A stretch of DNA of 5,433 nt from an uncultured Bacteroidales bacterium (lineage in GTDB: Bacteria > Bacteroidota > Bacteroidia > Bacteroidales > Marinilabiliaceae), in assembly GCA_934717675.1 (NCBI GenBank), contig CAKUYZ010000109.1, forward strand, positions 1-5,433. Reading direction: 5' to 3'. Numbering within the stretch: position 1 is the first letter of the stretch; each line of letters begins with the position of its first letter. Position numbers and translations under genes: made by a program. Below, in pieces: positions 1 to 5,433 of this stretch. The notes beneath the pieces were generated by a model. That model did no database searches. It was not told the DNA's origin and saw nothing but the letters and a program-made list of their open reading frames with translations.

Positions 1-61
1 CGTCTCTACATGCCACTCCGCAGAATGCGATTTGCCGCCAGAGAGGGATGAGGGGGGGGGG
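1..61. other. Non-coding left edge, no gene recognised
   Basis: This stretch lies beyond the terminator of the left tRNA-Glu gene. All three plus-strand frames are open only briefly; one ends with TGA at 49-51 and another with TAA at 62-64. They could be the tail of a gene outside the window, but nothing here identifies one. The minus strand shows no credible start. The only clear structure is the G10 run at 52-61, listed separately. Confidence 0.5.
52..61. repeat. Homopolymer run of ten G (C10 on minus strand)
   Basis: Ten consecutive G on the plus strand are followed by T and then seven A. The run sits just past the T-tract of the tRNA-Glu terminator, so it should lie outside the mature tRNA transcript. 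Long G/C runs can slip in replication and in sequencing, so the true length may differ from ten. No coding frame using it can be identified within the window. Confidence 0.85.
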
Positions 62-99
62 TAAAAAAACAAGAAAGGCTCGGGAGATACCCGAGCCTT
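62..99 (-). terminator. Rho-independent terminator of left tRNA-Glu gene
   Basis: On the minus strand a perfect 10-bp stem (AAGGCTCGGG pairing with CCCGAGCCTT) closes a 5-base loop. After TCTTG comes a run of seven T (63-69). The stem begins at the last base of the tRNA's encoded CCA, so the transcript ends directly behind the tRNA. The plus strand has no T-tract after the stem, so it should work in one direction only. Confidence 0.9.
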
Positions 100-173
100 G
101 GTAGCCGATAAGAGAATCGAACTCTTATTGCCAGATTGAGAATCTGATGTCCTAACCGTTAGACGAATCGGCC
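99..173 (-). tRNA. tRNA-Glu, anticodon CUC (left copy)
   Basis: The minus strand folds into a full cloverleaf. The acceptor arms are GGCCGAT and ATCGGCT, with a G1-U72 wobble seen in other Bacteroidales tRNA-Glu. The D arm is GTCT/GGAC, the anticodon stem TCAGA/TCTGG has loop TTCTCAA, and the T arm is AAGAG/CTCTT with loop TTCGATT. The anticodon is CTC, which reads GAG. Bases 102-173 are the 72-nt body ending in discriminator A. The next three bases spell CCA (99-101), but the right copy lacks CCA, so this may be chance. The gene lies 41 bases after miaA with no terminator between, so it could be made from its own promoter and by read-through from the miaA unit. Confidence 0.97.
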
Positions 174-174
174 A
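101..174. repeat. Direct repeat, left copy (tRNA-Glu body plus one base each side)
   Basis: These 74 bases are identical to 5360-5433. The repeat is essentially the tRNA-Glu gene; leftward the identity stops at once (G at 100 against C at 5359). Rightward it cannot be followed because the window ends. It reads as a duplicated tRNA gene and not as an attachment site, since both copies are whole and no integrase lies between them. Confidence 0.9.
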
Positions 175-195
175 AGATGCCGTCGTTTGACGTTG

Positions 196-227
196 CAAAA
201 TTATGACTTTGATTTTAGTTCTGCAAG
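196..227 (-). promoter_or_regulatory. Probable promoter of left tRNA-Glu gene
   Basis: On the minus strand, TAATTTTG at 196-203 matches the Bacteroides -7 consensus TAnnTTTG exactly. CTTG at 224-227 matches three of four bases of the -33 TTTG element, with a 20-base spacer. Known promoters of this type have spacers of about 19-21. Transcription would start near 190-193, giving a leader of roughly 20 bases before the tRNA at 173. The upstream element lies inside the last codons of miaA, so gene end and promoter overlap. Confidence 0.6.
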
Positions 228-1114
228 AGCGAAATGATTTTTTCTGCCCCCTCTTCTAGATTTAGCGCGACGTAGCCGCCGTCGGAGTTTATCCACGTGA
301 GTTGTTTTTTTGCGTAGTGGCGGGTGTTGCGCTTGATGAGCCGTACGGCCTCGGCGAGATCGACCTGCCCGCGGAGGTGGGCAAAGAGTTCACGATAGCC
401 TACGGTGTCGAGCGGAGGCAGCCCCTGGAACGGGAGCAGGGACCGCGCCTCGGCAAGGAGCCCGTCTTCCATCATCTGATCAACGCGAAGCTCTATGCGG
501 GCGTACAACTCATCCCGCGGGCGTGAGACGGCAAACTTGCGGACACGGAACGGACGCTCGCGGACTACGGAGCGGCGGAGGCTGGAGACGGTCTGGCCAC
601 TGACGAGGCACAACTCCAACGCATGGAGCACGCGGCGAGGGTTCTTGAGGTCGGCCACGGCGCAATAGTCGGGATCTAGCAGGCGAAGCCTCTCCGCCAT
701 GGCCTCCAAGCCATACGCATCCAGCTGCCCCTTGAGCTCGGCGCGCAGAGAGGGCGGGATGTCTGGCATCTCATCAATGCCACGACAGACGGCATCGACA
801 TACATGAGCGAGCCTCCCGCCAGAATGGCGCGCCCCCCACCCCTCTCAAACGCCCCCGGCAAAAGAGCCAACACCTCTTGCTCGAAACCATAGGCGTTGA
901 GAGGATTGCGGACGGAGCGGCAGCGCACCATGTGGTGAGGCACGCGGGTCAAATCCTCGGCAGAGGGGGCGGCGGTGCCTATGCGCATCTCGCTATAGAC
1001 CTGACGGCTGTCTGCCGAGACGATCTCGCAGCCCAAAGCCTCAGCCAAGCGGATGGCGAGGCCTGTCTTGCCGACGGCCGTGGGACCCGTGATGACAATA
1101 AGCTCTGGTTTCAC
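215..1114 (-). CDS. miaA: tRNA dimethylallyltransferase MiaA
   Basis: MiaA transfers a dimethylallyl group from dimethylallyl diphosphate to N6 of A37 in tRNAs that read UNN codons, giving i6A in the cytoplasm. The 299-residue protein has the family's usual length and motifs in order: P-loop GPTAVGKT (10-17), DSRQVY (35-40) with the conserved Asp, GGSLMYVDAV (100-109), NPRRVLHALE (158-167), DTVGYRE (236-242) and the tRNA-binding RHYAKKQLTW (265-274). The start is GTG. It is forced, because the permease stop TGA is in the same frame three codons upstream and no ATG lies nearby. The gene follows the permease by 6 bases, so it is probably translated by re-initiation as the last protein gene of a three-gene unit. 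The flanking tRNA-Glu is not an expected substrate, because position 36 is C. Confidence 0.96.
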   Translation of the reverse strand: MKPELIVITGPTAVGKTGLAIRLAEALGCEIVSADSRQVYSEMRIGTAAPSAEDLTRVPHHMVRCRSVRNPLNAYGFEQEVLALLPGAFERGGGRAILAGGSLMYVDAVCRGIDEMPDIPPSLRAELKGQLDAYGLEAMAERLRLLDPDYCAVADLKNPRRVLHALELCLVSGQTVSSLRRSVVRERPFRVRKFAVSRPRDELYARIELRVDQMMEDGLLAEARSLLPFQGLPPLDTVGYRELFAHLRGQVDLAEAVRLIKRNTRHYAKKQLTWINSDGGYVALNLEEGAEKIISLLQN

Positions 1115-1120
1115 GGCGTC

Positions 1121-2374
1121 TCAGTTGAAACGGATGGAGCGGACCGGGCTTATGCGCGCCACCATTCCCGACGGCCCCAAGAGGAGCAAGAAAGAGAGGG
1201 CGGCGGTGCCAAGATTGAGAAGCAAGAGGTGCGGCGCGCTGAGCAACACGGGCACGGTGTCAAGGTAATAATTGGCGGGGTCGAGGCCCACCACTCCCGT
1301 GAAACGCTGCACAAGGCAGAGGCCCACGCCAACAACATTGCCAATGAGAAGCCCCCGCCCCACAATGCGCAACGCCATGAAGATGAACACCCTGCGCAGC
1401 AGCCCTCCCGAAGCCCCCATGGCCTTGAGGACTCCTATGGCGTTGGTATGCTCAAGGATGAGAATGAGGAGGCCGGAGACCATATTGAGTCCCGCCACGG
1501 CTATGATGAGGACTATGATGACGAGGATGTTTTGATCAAGAAGCGCGAGCCAACCAAAGATTTGCGGCTGGAGGTCGCGTATGTCGCGGACGCGGAGCAT
1601 GGCGTCGGAGTCCGTCACCGGCATGTCGGAGACGACATCAACGAGGCGAGACACCGCGGAGTCCAAGACGTTGAAACTGGAGAGAATGACCTCATAGCCA
1701 GAGATGTCGCCCTCTGGCCAGCCGTTGAGCTGCACAAGGTGGCGCATGTCTACATAGGCTATGTTCTTGTCAAAATCCTCAAAATGCGAGTCGAAGATCC
1801 CGCAGATGGAAAACCGGCGCGCCCTGACGCCCTCGGAGTTGACAAAAAACATCTTGACAGGGTCGCCCAGCCGGAGCCCCATCATCCGCGCCAGCGAGCG
1901 AGAGAGGACGATGTCCGAGCTCTTGGCACTATCTGCCAAACACAACACGCGCCCCTCAACGAGGCACGAACCTATGAAACCCCAATCAAAACTCCCATCG
2001 ACGCCTTTGAGGGCAATGCCCTGAAAGGCATCGTCCGTCTTAATGATGCCAGGTTTGGTGACAAAGGGTTGCACAGCCCGCACCCCCGGCACGGCACGCG
2101 CGGCACGGACAAGCGCCGAGTCATATGGCAGGGGCGGGGTCTCCAACGAGCTGTTGAGGCTCAGACTGGAGATTTGGACGTGAGAGCCGAAGCCCACAAT
2201 CTTGTCGCGGATCTGCCTCTTGAACCCCAGCCCCACGGAGACGGAGAGAATCATGACCACCATGCCCAGAGCCACGGCGGCCGTGGCCACGCGGACGGCG
2301 GGCCCCGACAGGCGCCGCCCTTCAGCATTGCCTGTCATGAACCGACGAGCTATGAAAAGACTGAGCCAAGCCAT
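1121..2374 (-). CDS. LolC/LolE-type ABC transporter permease (FtsX/MacB fold)
   Basis: This 417-residue inner-membrane protein has the four-helix layout of the LolC/LolE family. A short cytoplasmic start (LFIARRF, 6-12) leads to helix 1 (about 27-49). A large periplasmic domain (about 50-275) resembles MacB_PCD. Helices 2-4 lie near 282-305, 328-358 and 381-400 in an FtsX domain. The cytoplasmic coupling segment EHTNAIGVLKAMGAS (308-322) and the terminal SPVRSIRF (409-416) are typical. Family members move lipoproteins from the inner membrane towards the outer membrane, powered by a LolD-type ATPase. No ATPase gene is present here, so the partner must be encoded elsewhere. A lipoprotein role is inferred from family; another FtsX-like export role is possible. 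It is 18 bases after the aminotransferase and 6 before miaA, so probably co-transcribed with both. Confidence 0.88.
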   Translation of the reverse strand: MAWLSLFIARRFMTGNAEGRRLSGPAVRVATAAVALGMVVMILSVSVGLGFKRQIRDKIVGFGSHVQISSLSLNSSLETPPLPYDSALVRAARAVPGVRAVQPFVTKPGIIKTDDAFQGIALKGVDGSFDWGFIGSCLVEGRVLCLADSAKSSDIVLSRSLARMMGLRLGDPVKMFFVNSEGVRARRFSICGIFDSHFEDFDKNIAYVDMRHLVQLNGWPEGDISGYEVILSSFNVLDSAVSRLVDVVSDMPVTDSDAMLRVRDIRDLQPQIFGWLALLDQNILVIIVLIIAVAGLNMVSGLLILILEHTNAIGVLKAMGASGGLLRRVFIFMALRIVGRGLLIGNVVGVGLCLVQRFTGVVGLDPANYYLDTVPVLLSAPHLLLLNLGTAALSFLLLLGPSGMVARISPVRSIRFN

Positions 2375-2390
2375 CTTATGGAAGATATGG
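2371..2390 (-). promoter_or_regulatory. Possible hairpin over the permease start codon
   Basis: On the minus strand CCAT-AT-CTT, a CCAT loop and AAG-ATGG can pair as seven base pairs with a two-base bulge. The 3' arm contains the permease ATG (2372-2374), and the whole structure fills the gap between the aminotransferase stop and that start. If it forms, it could hide the start until ribosomes finishing the upstream gene open it. The stem is short, so this may be chance. Confidence 0.25.
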
Positions 2391-2392
2391 CC

Positions 2393-3649
2393 TTACGCGC
2401 CCTCGGCCTCTCGGAGCCTCTTCTCTCCCTCAGTGAGCGGAGAGCCGCTTTCTGGAGTGCGACCCGGATATTGCCTCAGGGCGCGGGCCAAGAGGTCGAG
2501 AGCTATGGCGAGGTCGTCACAATTGAGCGTGTATGCGATGCGCACCTCGTTGCGTCCCAACGTCCTGTTGGAATAGAACCCAGCCGCGGGGGCGAGCATG
2601 ACGGTCTGATTATTATAGCTGAAATCTGCCAGGAGCCATTTGCAGAATTTGTCAGAATCGTCAATAGGGAGACGCGCCACGGTGTAGAACGCTCCGCGCG
2701 GCATGGGAGAGTATACGCCAGGAATCTTGTTGAGGCCATCGAGCAGGAAATTGCGCCTCTTGCAATACTCCTTGTTCATGGCCGCGAAATATTCCTCCGG
2801 CACATCGAGCGAGGCCATGGCGGCAATCTGCCCAAAGGTGGGCGGGCAGAGGCGCGCCTGCGCCAGTTTCATGGCGGAGGCTATGACGGCCTTATTGCGA
2901 CTAGCCAAAAGGCCTATGCGGAGGCCGCACTCGCTGTAACGCTTTGAGACAGAGTCTACCATAATGACGTTGTCATCGACCCCCTCAAGGTACATTGACG
3001 AGAAGTATTTGGCCCCATCGTAACAGAACTCGCGGTAGACCTCGTCACAGATGAGGAAGAGGTCATGGCGGATGATGAGGTCGCGCAGCTGCTTCATCTC
3101 CCTTTCCGAATAGAGGTAGCCCGTGGGGTTATTCGGGTTGCAGATCATGATGGCTTTCGTCTTGTTCGTTATGACCTTCTCGAACTCCTCGATGCTTGGC
3201 AGCGTGAAGCCATTCTCTATGGTGGACGTTATGGGGACTACGCACGCGCCGGCGGCTGCCGCGAAAGCCTCGTAGTTGGCGTAGAATGGCTCGGGGACAA
3301 TGATCTCGTCGAGCGGGTCGAGGCAGCTCATGAACGCGAAGAGGACGGCCTCGGAGCCGCCGCAGGTGACGAGCATCTGCTCCGGCGTGAGGTCTATGCC
3401 CACCGACTGGTAATATTTGGAGAGCTTGCGTCGGTACTCCGGCATCCCGGCCGAGTTGGTGTATTCGACAATGGGGATCTTGGCGTTCTTGATGGCCGCC
3501 AAGGCCACCTCTGGCGTGAGGATGTCGGGCTGGCCGATGTTGAGGTGAAACACGTGGAGGCCTCGGGCCTTGGCATCGTCAGAATAGGGGACGAGCTTTC
3601 GTATGGGGGAAGACGGCATGATGACGCCGCGCTGCGATATTGATGGCAT
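2393..3649 (-). CDS. PLP-dependent class I/II aminotransferase (aspartate aminotransferase-like)
   Basis: This is a fold-type I aminotransferase that moves an amino group between an amino acid and a 2-oxo acid in the cytoplasm. From the start chosen here it has 418 residues. Visible motifs are LNIGQPD (36-42) near the substrate site, GGSEAV (97-102) for cofactor phosphate, NPNNPTG (171-177), DEVY (202-205) whose Asp and Tyr contact PLP, SVSKRYSECGLR (233-244) with the Schiff-base Lys at 236, and NEVRIAY (367-373) with the carboxylate-binding Arg at 370. The closest match I recall is the Bacteroidales aspartate aminotransferase-like group; the real substrate cannot be read from sequence. An upstream ATG at 3749-3751 is in frame, but that extension would cross the gltX terminator and the promoter. 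MPSISQRG at 3649 fits the family's usual N-terminus. About 20 charged residues follow the usual end near PGRT. It heads the unit with the permease and miaA. Confidence 0.93.
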   Translation of the reverse strand: MPSISQRGVIMPSSPIRKLVPYSDDAKARGLHVFHLNIGQPDILTPEVALAAIKNAKIPIVEYTNSAGMPEYRRKLSKYYQSVGIDLTPEQMLVTCGGSEAVLFAFMSCLDPLDEIIVPEPFYANYEAFAAAAGACVVPITSTIENGFTLPSIEEFEKVITNKTKAIMICNPNNPTGYLYSEREMKQLRDLIIRHDLFLICDEVYREFCYDGAKYFSSMYLEGVDDNVIMVDSVSKRYSECGLRIGLLASRNKAVIASAMKLAQARLCPPTFGQIAAMASLDVPEEYFAAMNKEYCKRRNFLLDGLNKIPGVYSPMPRGAFYTVARLPIDDSDKFCKWLLADFSYNNQTVMLAPAAGFYSNRTLGRNEVRIAYTLNCDDLAIALDLLARALRQYPGRTPESGSPLTEGEKRLREAEGA

Positions 3650-3683
3650 GGTGTGGAAAAAAATCCCGAAAATGTATGCTTGA

Positions 3684-3691
3684 CAAAGATA
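3684..3691 (-). promoter_or_regulatory. Promoter -7 box for the aminotransferase-permease-miaA unit
   Basis: TATCTTTG on the minus strand matches the Bacteroides -7 consensus TAnnTTTG exactly. It abuts the T-tract of the gltX terminator. No TTTG occurs at the expected -33 distance (about 3711-3716), which lies in the terminator hairpin, so only half of the promoter is well supported. Transcription would start near 3678-3681, giving a leader of about 30 bases. That leader is rich in U (T7 at 3657-3663) and has no Shine-Dalgarno sequence, as is usual in this phylum. Confidence 0.6.
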
Positions 3692-3729
3692 TAAAAAAAA
3701 GCCCCACGGACGTTGTAGACCGAGGGGCT
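3692..3729 (-). terminator. Rho-independent terminator of gltX
   Basis: The minus strand forms AGCCCC-T-CGG against CCG-T-GGGGCT: six pairs, one T-T mismatch and three more pairs around a 10-base loop. A run of eight T follows at once (3693-3700). It begins 28 bases after the gltX stop codon. It separates gltX from the aminotransferase unit, and the next promoter box touches its T-tract. Confidence 0.9.
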
Positions 3730-3757
3730 GTGACGGCAGGGTGGCACTCACGCCGGC

Positions 3758-5299
3758 TCAGGCCCCTTGACCAAGGGCCGCCGCCGCGGCGTCGATGCGC
3801 GCGAGAGCCTCTTCCTTGCCCAAGAAGACAAGGATGTGGAAGATGCTGGGGCCCTGGCTGACGCCCCACACCGCGAGGCGGAGGGTGTTCATGAGCTGGC
3901 CCATGCTATATTTGTTGGCCACGATCCAGTCATGCACCTTGGCCTCAGAGGCGGCAGGGTCAGTGAGCGGGTCGGCCGCGAGAATGGCGCGGATGTCCAT
4001 AAGGCGAGCCACATTGTCGGCCTTCCAGAATTTGGAGACGGACTTCTCGTCATAGGCCTCGGGGCGGACGAAGAGTTTCTCGGTGAGGTCTACAAGGTCT
4101 TGCGGGAACGTGGCGCGCTCCTTGATGAGCGCTATGGCTTGCGCCGCTCTTTGGGGCGTGACGTCGATGCCGCGCCGCTCATAGAGAGGTGCAGTCATCT
4201 GCGCCAGACGCTCGTCAGAGGCCATGCGGAGGTATTGGGCGTTGAACCACTTGGCTTTCTCGGGGTTGAAGCGCGCGCCGCTCTTGGATACTTTCTCCAG
4301 AGAGAATGCCTTGACCAGCTCCTCCATTGAGAAAAGCTCTTGCTCTGTGCCGGGGTTCCAGCCGAGGAGGGCGAGCATGTTGATGAACGCCTCCGGCAGG
4401 TATCCGCTCTCGCGGTAGCCCATGGCCGTGGAGCCGTCGGGGGCTTTCCACAGCAGCGGGAAAACGGGGAAACCGAATTTGTCACCATCGCGTTTGCTCA
4501 GCTTGCCTTGGCCTTGCGGTTTGAGCAGAAGGGGCAGGTGCGCGAACTGCGGGCGGGAGTCTTCCCAACCGAAAGCGCGGTAGAGCAGGTAGTGGAGCGG
4601 GAGCGACGGGAGCCACTCCTCACCACGTATGACGTGGCTGATCTCCATCAGATGGTCATCCACAATGTTGGCCAAGTGATATGTGGGCAGCTCGTCCGCA
4701 CTCTTGTAGAGCACTTTGTCATCAAGCGTCGACGTGTTGATGACAATATGCCCGCGGATGATGTCATCCATCTCCACGTCCTCATTTTCTGGCATCTTGA
4801 AGCGGATGACCCACTTGTCTCCGCGCCCTATCCTCTCCTTCACCTCTGCCCCGGAGAGTGCCAAAGAGGTCTGGAGTTGGCCACGGACTGTGGCGTCGTA
4901 GGCAAAAGTCTTGCCCTGGGCCTCGGCCTCTTTGCGGAGGCGGTCGAGTTCCTCGGCGGAGTCGAAGGCGTAGTAAGCGTTGCCGCTCTCAACGAGTTGC
5001 TGCGCATATTTAAGGTATATGGCCTTGCGCTCGCTCTGGCGATATGGGGCATGCGGGCCGCCTTGCTCCACGCCCTCGTCGGTCTTTATGCCGCACCACT
5101 TCAGGCTCTCTATGATATAGGCCTCGGCGCCTGGCACGAAACGCTGGCTGTCGGTGTCCTCAATACGGAGGATGAAGTCTCCGCCATGCTGGCGGGCGAA
5201 GAGGTAGTTATAGAGAGCAGTGCGAACACCACCGATATGCAGCGCGCCTGTAGGGCTTGGCGCAAAACGTACTCTGACGCGACGGCTGTTGTCTGACAT
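3758..5299 (-). CDS. gltX: Glutamyl-tRNA synthetase (GluRS)
   Basis: GluRS joins glutamate to tRNA-Glu using ATP in the cytoplasm. The 513-residue protein is a full-length bacterial class I synthetase. It shows FAPSPTGALHIGG (12-24) with the HIGH motif at 21-24, RIEDTD (45-50), HVIRGEEWL (222-230) and the KMSKS-type loop KLSKR (266-270). After about residue 320 comes the helical anticodon-binding part. Where E. coli GluRS has a zinc site (CxC and a later Cys after Tyr), this protein has YAF (110-112) and YDATV (134-138) with no Cys, so it is a zinc-free form. The start MSDNSRRVRVRF fits the family. The gene lies between two terminators, only 29 bases after the T-tract of the upstream tRNA-Glu, so it is probably transcribed alone. 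That tRNA and its twin at the far end are its substrates. Confidence 0.98.
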   Translation of the reverse strand: MSDNSRRVRVRFAPSPTGALHIGGVRTALYNYLFARQHGGDFILRIEDTDSQRFVPGAEAYIIESLKWCGIKTDEGVEQGGPHAPYRQSERKAIYLKYAQQLVESGNAYYAFDSAEELDRLRKEAEAQGKTFAYDATVRGQLQTSLALSGAEVKERIGRGDKWVIRFKMPENEDVEMDDIIRGHIVINTSTLDDKVLYKSADELPTYHLANIVDDHLMEISHVIRGEEWLPSLPLHYLLYRAFGWEDSRPQFAHLPLLLKPQGQGKLSKRDGDKFGFPVFPLLWKAPDGSTAMGYRESGYLPEAFINMLALLGWNPGTEQELFSMEELVKAFSLEKVSKSGARFNPEKAKWFNAQYLRMASDERLAQMTAPLYERRGIDVTPQRAAQAIALIKERATFPQDLVDLTEKLFVRPEAYDEKSVSKFWKADNVARLMDIRAILAADPLTDPAASEAKVHDWIVANKYSMGQLMNTLRLAVWGVSQGPSIFHILVFLGKEEALARIDAAAAALGQGA

Positions 5300-5300
5300 T

Positions 5301-5331
5301 GAAAGCTAGTCTTGCTGTGTTGTTAAACAAA
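5301..5331 (-). promoter_or_regulatory. Candidate gltX promoter, close to the start codon
   Basis: On the minus strand TTTG (5328-5331) is followed after 19 bases by TAGCTTTC (5301-5308), which fits TAnnTTTG except for the last base. Spacing is right for a Bacteroides-type promoter, but the box ends one base before the gltX ATG (5297-5299). Transcription would then begin at or just inside the start codon, giving a leaderless message. The TTTG also overlaps the T-tract of the upstream terminator. A chance match, with transcription coming by read-through, is quite possible. Confidence 0.35.
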
Positions 5332-5355
5332 AAAAGCCACCTTGGGAGGTAGCTT
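5329..5355 (-). terminator. Rho-independent terminator of right tRNA-Glu gene
   Basis: On the minus strand AAGCTACCT pairs with AGGTGGCTT over nine positions (one T-G wobble) around the loop CCCA. The T-tract is seven long counting the last two stem bases. It starts five bases after the tRNA 3' end and is unrelated in sequence to the terminator of the left copy. Confidence 0.88.
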
Positions 5356-5359
5356 ATTC

Positions 5360-5433
5360 GTAGCCGATAAGAGAATCGAACTCTTATTGCCAGATTGAGA
5401 ATCTGATGTCCTAACCGTTAGACGAATCGGCCA
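5360..5433. repeat. Direct repeat, right copy (tRNA-Glu body plus one base each side)
   Basis: These 74 bases are identical to 101-174 and in the same orientation, about 5.26 kb apart. The window stops at the last matching base, so the repeat may be longer. Exact direct repeats of this size could support rare recombination that would remove gltX, the aminotransferase, the permease and miaA. Confidence 0.9.
5361..5432 (-). tRNA. tRNA-Glu, anticodon CUC (right copy)
   Basis: The 72-base body is identical to the left copy, with the same cloverleaf and CTC anticodon for GAG codons. Here the bases after discriminator A are CGA, not CCA, so CCA must be added after transcription by the CCA-adding enzyme. 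The 5' end of the tRNA is one base from the window edge, so its promoter is not visible. It lies upstream of gltX in the same direction, separated from it by a terminator. Confidence 0.96.

Noticed and set aside
1..64. Possible C-terminal end of a plus-strand gene at the left edge
   Set aside because: Two frames are open to TGA at 49-51 or TAA at 62-64, but about 20 codons are too few to distinguish from chance, and no plus-strand terminator follows.
181..192. Small inverted repeat CGTC-GTTT-GACG between miaA and tRNA-Glu
   Set aside because: A four-pair stem with no following T-tract is too weak to call a terminator or regulatory structure.
302..526. Small plus-strand frame of 74 residues opposite the 3' part of miaA
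   Set aside because: It is antisense to conserved miaA codons, with no promoter or family resemblance.
878..2947. A 689-residue open frame on the plus strand running across miaA, the permease and the aminotransferase
   Set aside because: It is antisense to three well-supported genes, is rich in His, Arg, Glu and Gly without any recognisable domain, and is a common by-product of GC-rich codon use on the opposite strand.
3650..3751. N-terminal extension of the aminotransferase by 34 residues from the ATG at 3749-3751
   Set aside because: The extension would be translated from the gltX terminator, its T-tract and the promoter box. Family members start at the MPSIS-like position, so 3649 is the better start.
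4340..5296. A 318-residue open frame on the plus strand opposite gltX
   Set aside because: It lies wholly antisense to gltX and shows no motif. The smaller plus-strand frames at 3065-3643 and 3767-4330 fail for the same reason.
99..5432. A genomic island flanked by tRNA attachment repeats
   Set aside because: The repeats are whole tRNA genes and not partial 3' ends. No integrase or mobility gene lies between them, and the contents are core housekeeping genes with similar base and codon use.

Overview
The window looks like an ordinary housekeeping stretch from a GC-rich member of the Bacteroidota, probably Bacteroidales. Several things point there. The four proteins resemble Bacteroidales versions of their families from end to end, by my memory of those families and not by a search. 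tRNA-Glu has a G1-U72 acceptor pair, and one copy lacks an encoded CCA. No clear Shine-Dalgarno sequence precedes any gene. Matches to the Bacteroides-type -7 promoter box (TAnnTTTG) lie in the expected places. All genes are on the minus strand, so transcription runs from the right end of the window to the left.

In order of transcription: a tRNA-Glu(CUC) gene (5361-5432) with its own terminator; gltX, glutamyl-tRNA synthetase (3758-5299), ending at a second terminator; then a compact three-gene unit. That unit holds a PLP-dependent class I/II aminotransferase (2393-3649), a LolC/LolE-type ABC transporter permease (1121-2374) and miaA, tRNA dimethylallyltransferase (215-1114), with gaps of 18 and 6 bases. 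A second, identical tRNA-Glu(CUC) gene (99-173) follows 41 bases after miaA, with a promoter-like sequence overlapping the end of miaA and a strong terminator after it. The first 61 bases hold no recognisable gene, only a run of ten G.

Three of the six genes concern translation of tRNA-Glu directly (two tRNA-Glu copies and the enzyme that charges them), and miaA modifies other tRNAs (those reading UNN codons). The aminotransferase and permease have no evident functional link to them. Glutamate codons in the stretches I read are mostly GAG, which fits two copies of a CUC-anticodon tRNA.

I found no convincing novel system. There is no mobile element, CRISPR array, toxin-antitoxin pair or defence gene. 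What merits a second look is the arrangement: identical tRNA-Glu genes bracketing gltX, the very tight packing of promoters against terminators (gltX may be leaderless), a possible hairpin over the permease start, and the G10 tract.
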